Shown here: piece after piece, positions 62,418 through 64,000 of the stretch
Layout of the letters: every line of letters starts with the position of its first letter
How positions within the stretch are numbered: position 1 is the stretch's first letter
Source: Acidobacteriota bacterium
Lineage (GTDB): Bacteria > Acidobacteriota > Terriglobia > Bryobacterales > Bryobacteraceae
Reading direction: 5' to 3'
Assembly: GCA_025352795.1 (NCBI GenBank)
Contig: JANXSF010000088.1
Location: 1 to 64,000 of the forward strand
DNA: 64,000 nt
The notes under the pieces: generated by a model
Databases searched by the model: none
What the model saw: the letters and a program-made list of their open reading frames with translations, nothing else
Told to the model about the DNA's origin: nothing
Position numbers and translations under genes: made by a program

Positions 62418-63293
62418 ATGACGAATCCCGTTGACCGTAAACCGCAGACTGATGATGATTGAACTGTTCATGCACTCAATATCCACGGTCTCTTTTTCGA
62501 AAGGGCATGCCAACGAATCATCGAAGAATCAGCAACTTGGAAGATCGAAGCAGTGGAGTATCCGGTTATGTATCGTAATCAGGAAACAGCCTTGGATATC
62601 CGAGCCGATGCAAAGGTCAATGGTCGTGATACTGCACTGCTCATCGAGTGTAAGAAGAATAATCCAGACTTCACACAATGGATATTCTTTCCTAAGAGGG
62701 TCGAACAGGGATTCTTCCTGATTCCAGCCGTCTCACCTGGAGATGGGAAGTACTTGGAGCGTGTTCCTCTAAGTCAAGACTTGAAAATCGTTGATGCTGG
62801 AAGAGAAACAAAAGCGTCTTATTCGAGCAAAAGCGACGATAGGCAAAAGACAAAAACATCGAACTCAGCCATTTCGGATGCCGCGAGACAGATCAGTATC
62901 ACCACACATTCGCTCTGGACATCTGAACAAGCCGCCTCTCACCGTAAGTATCCCCATAGTTTTATCTTGCCGGTAATCGTAACAACAGCCAACCTCTTCA
63001 TTTGTGAGTTCGAGTCCAAAGAGATCAACATCCTAACAGGTGAGATTCCTTTCGATCAGGCCAAACTCTTTCCAGTTGAAAGATTGGTTTACGAGTATGC
63101 GATGCCAGCAAGTCTTCAAGTTGAATTTCAAAGCGGTCCCGCCCAAGGACTAAGAGTGGATTGCTTAACTCGCCAACACATCATCGTTATGAACAGTTCC
63201 TCCTTTCAGGATTTTCTTAACGTTGGCGTTTCTGAATTGATGAAGTTTCCATCCACACATCCTTCCTTGGAGCCTCGGATTCGGATTGCCTAG
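62418..63293 (+). pseudogene. PD-(D/E)XK-like nuclease domain protein with in-frame TGA at codon 15
   Basis: The frame starts at ATG 62418 (MTNPVDRKPQTDDD), meets TGA at 62460-62462 and continues coherently (TVHALNIHGLFFERACQRII, EESATWKIEAVEYPVMYRNQ) to TAG 63293. Without the stop it is about 291 residues. The core LDIRADAKVNGRDTALLIECKKN has the Asp...Glu-x-Lys pattern of restriction-endonuclease-fold proteins. Between the stop and the GTG at 62553 no usual start codon exists, so only a shorter product (246 residues) could be made. A single base change (TGG to TGA) explains it. Function unknown. Confidence 0.65.
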
Positions 63294-63324
63294 AATGACG
63301 AAGCAGCATACCTCCCAAACGCTG

Positions 63325-63634
63325 CTAAAGATGCTTGTACATAAGGGTTTGTAGATAACCAATCCCCTTCCACTCCGCAATCTCCCGCGCATTGGCAACA
63401 TCGGGCGAAGGCAACCGCAACGCGATCTGCACCCACGAACCAACTTTGCCACCAGCTTTGAACCACTACGCCGATCCACAACCTGCACCACAGATTGCTG
63501 CTTGAGAAATGCGCGACCCTCCGAGCTCGCCCACCACTTCGATTCATCCCGTTCGTTCGCGAACTTCGGAAAGCCTGATTTTTTAATTTGCGTTTTTCCA
63601 CTTTCTTACTCCTCTTGCGAGGCGTAAGATTCAT
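63325..63634 (-). pseudogene. CopG-type (ribbon-helix-helix) antitoxin remnant, frameshifted
   Basis: Three frames carry pieces of one protein in order. Frame 1 from ATG 63634 gives MNLTPRKRSKKVEKRKLKNQ; frame 2 gives FPKFANERDESKWWASSEGR then SGSKLVAKLV; frame 3 gives VQIALRLPSPDVANAREIAE then WKGIGYLQTLM. The WW-SxEGR and RLPxPDVxxAREIAxxKGIGYQTLM phrases are standard for CopG/BrnA-type antitoxins. At least two indels break it, so it cannot be functional. No partner toxin is adjacent. Confidence 0.75.
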
Positions 63635-63668
63635 GAGAGGTCGATAGTAATTCGAATCAGGACTGCGG

Positions 63669-64000
63669 CTAAGCTTCTTTCAAGCTGGCGATAAGGGAAT
63701 CGCGGGCACGGGTAATGTGGTGCCGCATGGCAATGGTCACGCGTGCTACGTCGCGAGCTTCCAGGGCACCGAAGATTTCTTCGTGCTCATCCTGCTCTTC
63801 TTTAAGCCTTGAGACGCCTGAATCAATGCCCATATGAATGTGGGCGATTTTCAAATGCGCGTTGAGACTGTTATAGACTTCGTAAAGTCGCTGATTGTCT
63901 GAAAGCCGAATGATAGAAAAATGAAAATCGTTGTTGTCTCGTTCGTGCTGCAAACGATCCTGTTCATTTTTCACTGGTTTGCGCAGCGATTGGACCAAAG
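63669..64000 (-). CDS. GntR-family regulator, C-terminal FCD domain (partial)
   Basis: The last 110 residues of a FadR/GntR-type transcription regulator, running off the right end of the window. The visible part is the FCD ligand-binding domain: NEQDRLQHERDNNDFHFSIIRLSDNQRLYEVYNSLNAHLKIAHI, DEHEEIFGALEARDVARVTIAMRHHITRARDSLIASL. The His and Asp residues that bind metal in FCD domains (DFH, EHEEI, HH) are present. The DNA-binding part lies beyond the window. Confidence 0.88.
   Translation of the reverse strand, partial: LVQSLRKPVKNEQDRLQHERDNNDFHFSIIRLSDNQRLYEVYNSLNAHLKIAHIHMGIDSGVSRLKEEQDEHEEIFGALEARDVARVTIAMRHHITRARDSLIASLKEA

Noticed and set aside
62460-62462. selenocysteine reading of the in-frame TGA in the nuclease-like gene, given selA in the window
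   Set aside because: The context (three Asp, then Thr-Val-His) is not a redox motif and no stem-loop was recognised after it; nonsense change is simpler.
1-64000. CRISPR arrays, rRNA and tRNA genes
   Set aside because: No regularly spaced repeats, no TTCGANTC-type T-loop with matching acceptor stem, and no rRNA core sequences were recognised on reading both strands.

Overview
The window looks like a chromosomal segment of an Acidobacteriota member of the Bryobacterales/Solibacteraceae type. The evidence is content, not rRNA: a PSD1/cytochrome plus DUF1501 pair, a TIGR03435 'soil-associated' protein, a giant beta-propeller with a TIGR03437 (Solibacter) C-terminal domain, several carboxypeptidase-regulatory-like proteins, many large TPR proteins, and dispersed hairpin repeats between genes. 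GC is moderate by eye. No rRNA, tRNA, CRISPR array, phage or intact insertion sequence was seen. Most of it is housekeeping or secreted-metabolism sequence broken by small islands of decay.

Layout. 0-6.2 kb: PSD1-DUF1501 operon, Uma2-type nuclease, LIC_10091-like protein, BON-like protein. 6.2-9.4 kb: a low-density accessory stretch with a pentapeptide-repeat membrane protein, a frameshifted TIGR03435 gene, hairpin repeats, a transposase tail and decayed antitoxin-like reading frames. 9.2-14 kb: GNAT-cstA-ybdD operon (the ybdD-like gene is only 58 codons long) and a sulfatase. 14.1-16.8 kb: DinB, a LysW-like carrier protein with a long acidic tail ending in Gln, two carboxypeptidase-regulatory-like secreted proteins, a redoxin and a TlpA thioredoxin. 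16.8-23.9 kb: rlmH, a CPBP/CAAX-type protease of the exosortase-associated kind, a PrsT-like TPR lipoprotein and the giant propeller protein. 23.9-28 kb: tilS-ftsH-HAD operon.

28-32.3 kb: two polytopic membrane proteins (glycosyltransferase-like), a KdsC-like phosphatase and an ACT/DUF5612 protein. 32.4-36.2 kb: a tightly coupled CHAT-TPR protease-like protein, sigma factor and zinc-finger anti-sigma candidate. 37.2-39.2 kb: a minimal bacterial microcompartment locus (three pentamer vertex proteins, one hexamer shell protein, a class II aldolase with a tail that could be an encapsulation peptide). 39.2-44 kb: rhomboid, flippase-like membrane protein, PIG-L deacetylase, selA and efp. 44-49.8 kb: hybrid histidine kinase, guaB, a PQQ-type sugar dehydrogenase and a heptaheme cytochrome. 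49.8-50.5 kb: a VapBC module whose antitoxin gene has a stop at codon 9 but whose toxin and palindromic operator look intact. 50.5-57.3 kb: OmpH/Skp, an alkaline-phosphatase-superfamily enzyme, DUF4920, TPR protein, miaA, small secreted protein. 57.5-64 kb: TPR protein, DUF1080 hydrolase, CehA-like metallohydrolase, a PD-(D/E)XK-like nuclease with an in-frame TGA, a decayed CopG antitoxin and the partial C-terminus of a GntR/FCD regulator.

Most worth a second look: the LysW-like protein ending in Gln, the CHAT/sigma/zinc-finger cassette with its upstream palindrome, the small microcompartment locus, EF-P with Asn at the modified-residue position, the broken VapB beside an intact VapC, and the shared 27-bp repeat that builds a terminator-like hairpin. 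Several interrupted genes could be real decay or assembly errors; the sequence alone cannot separate these.
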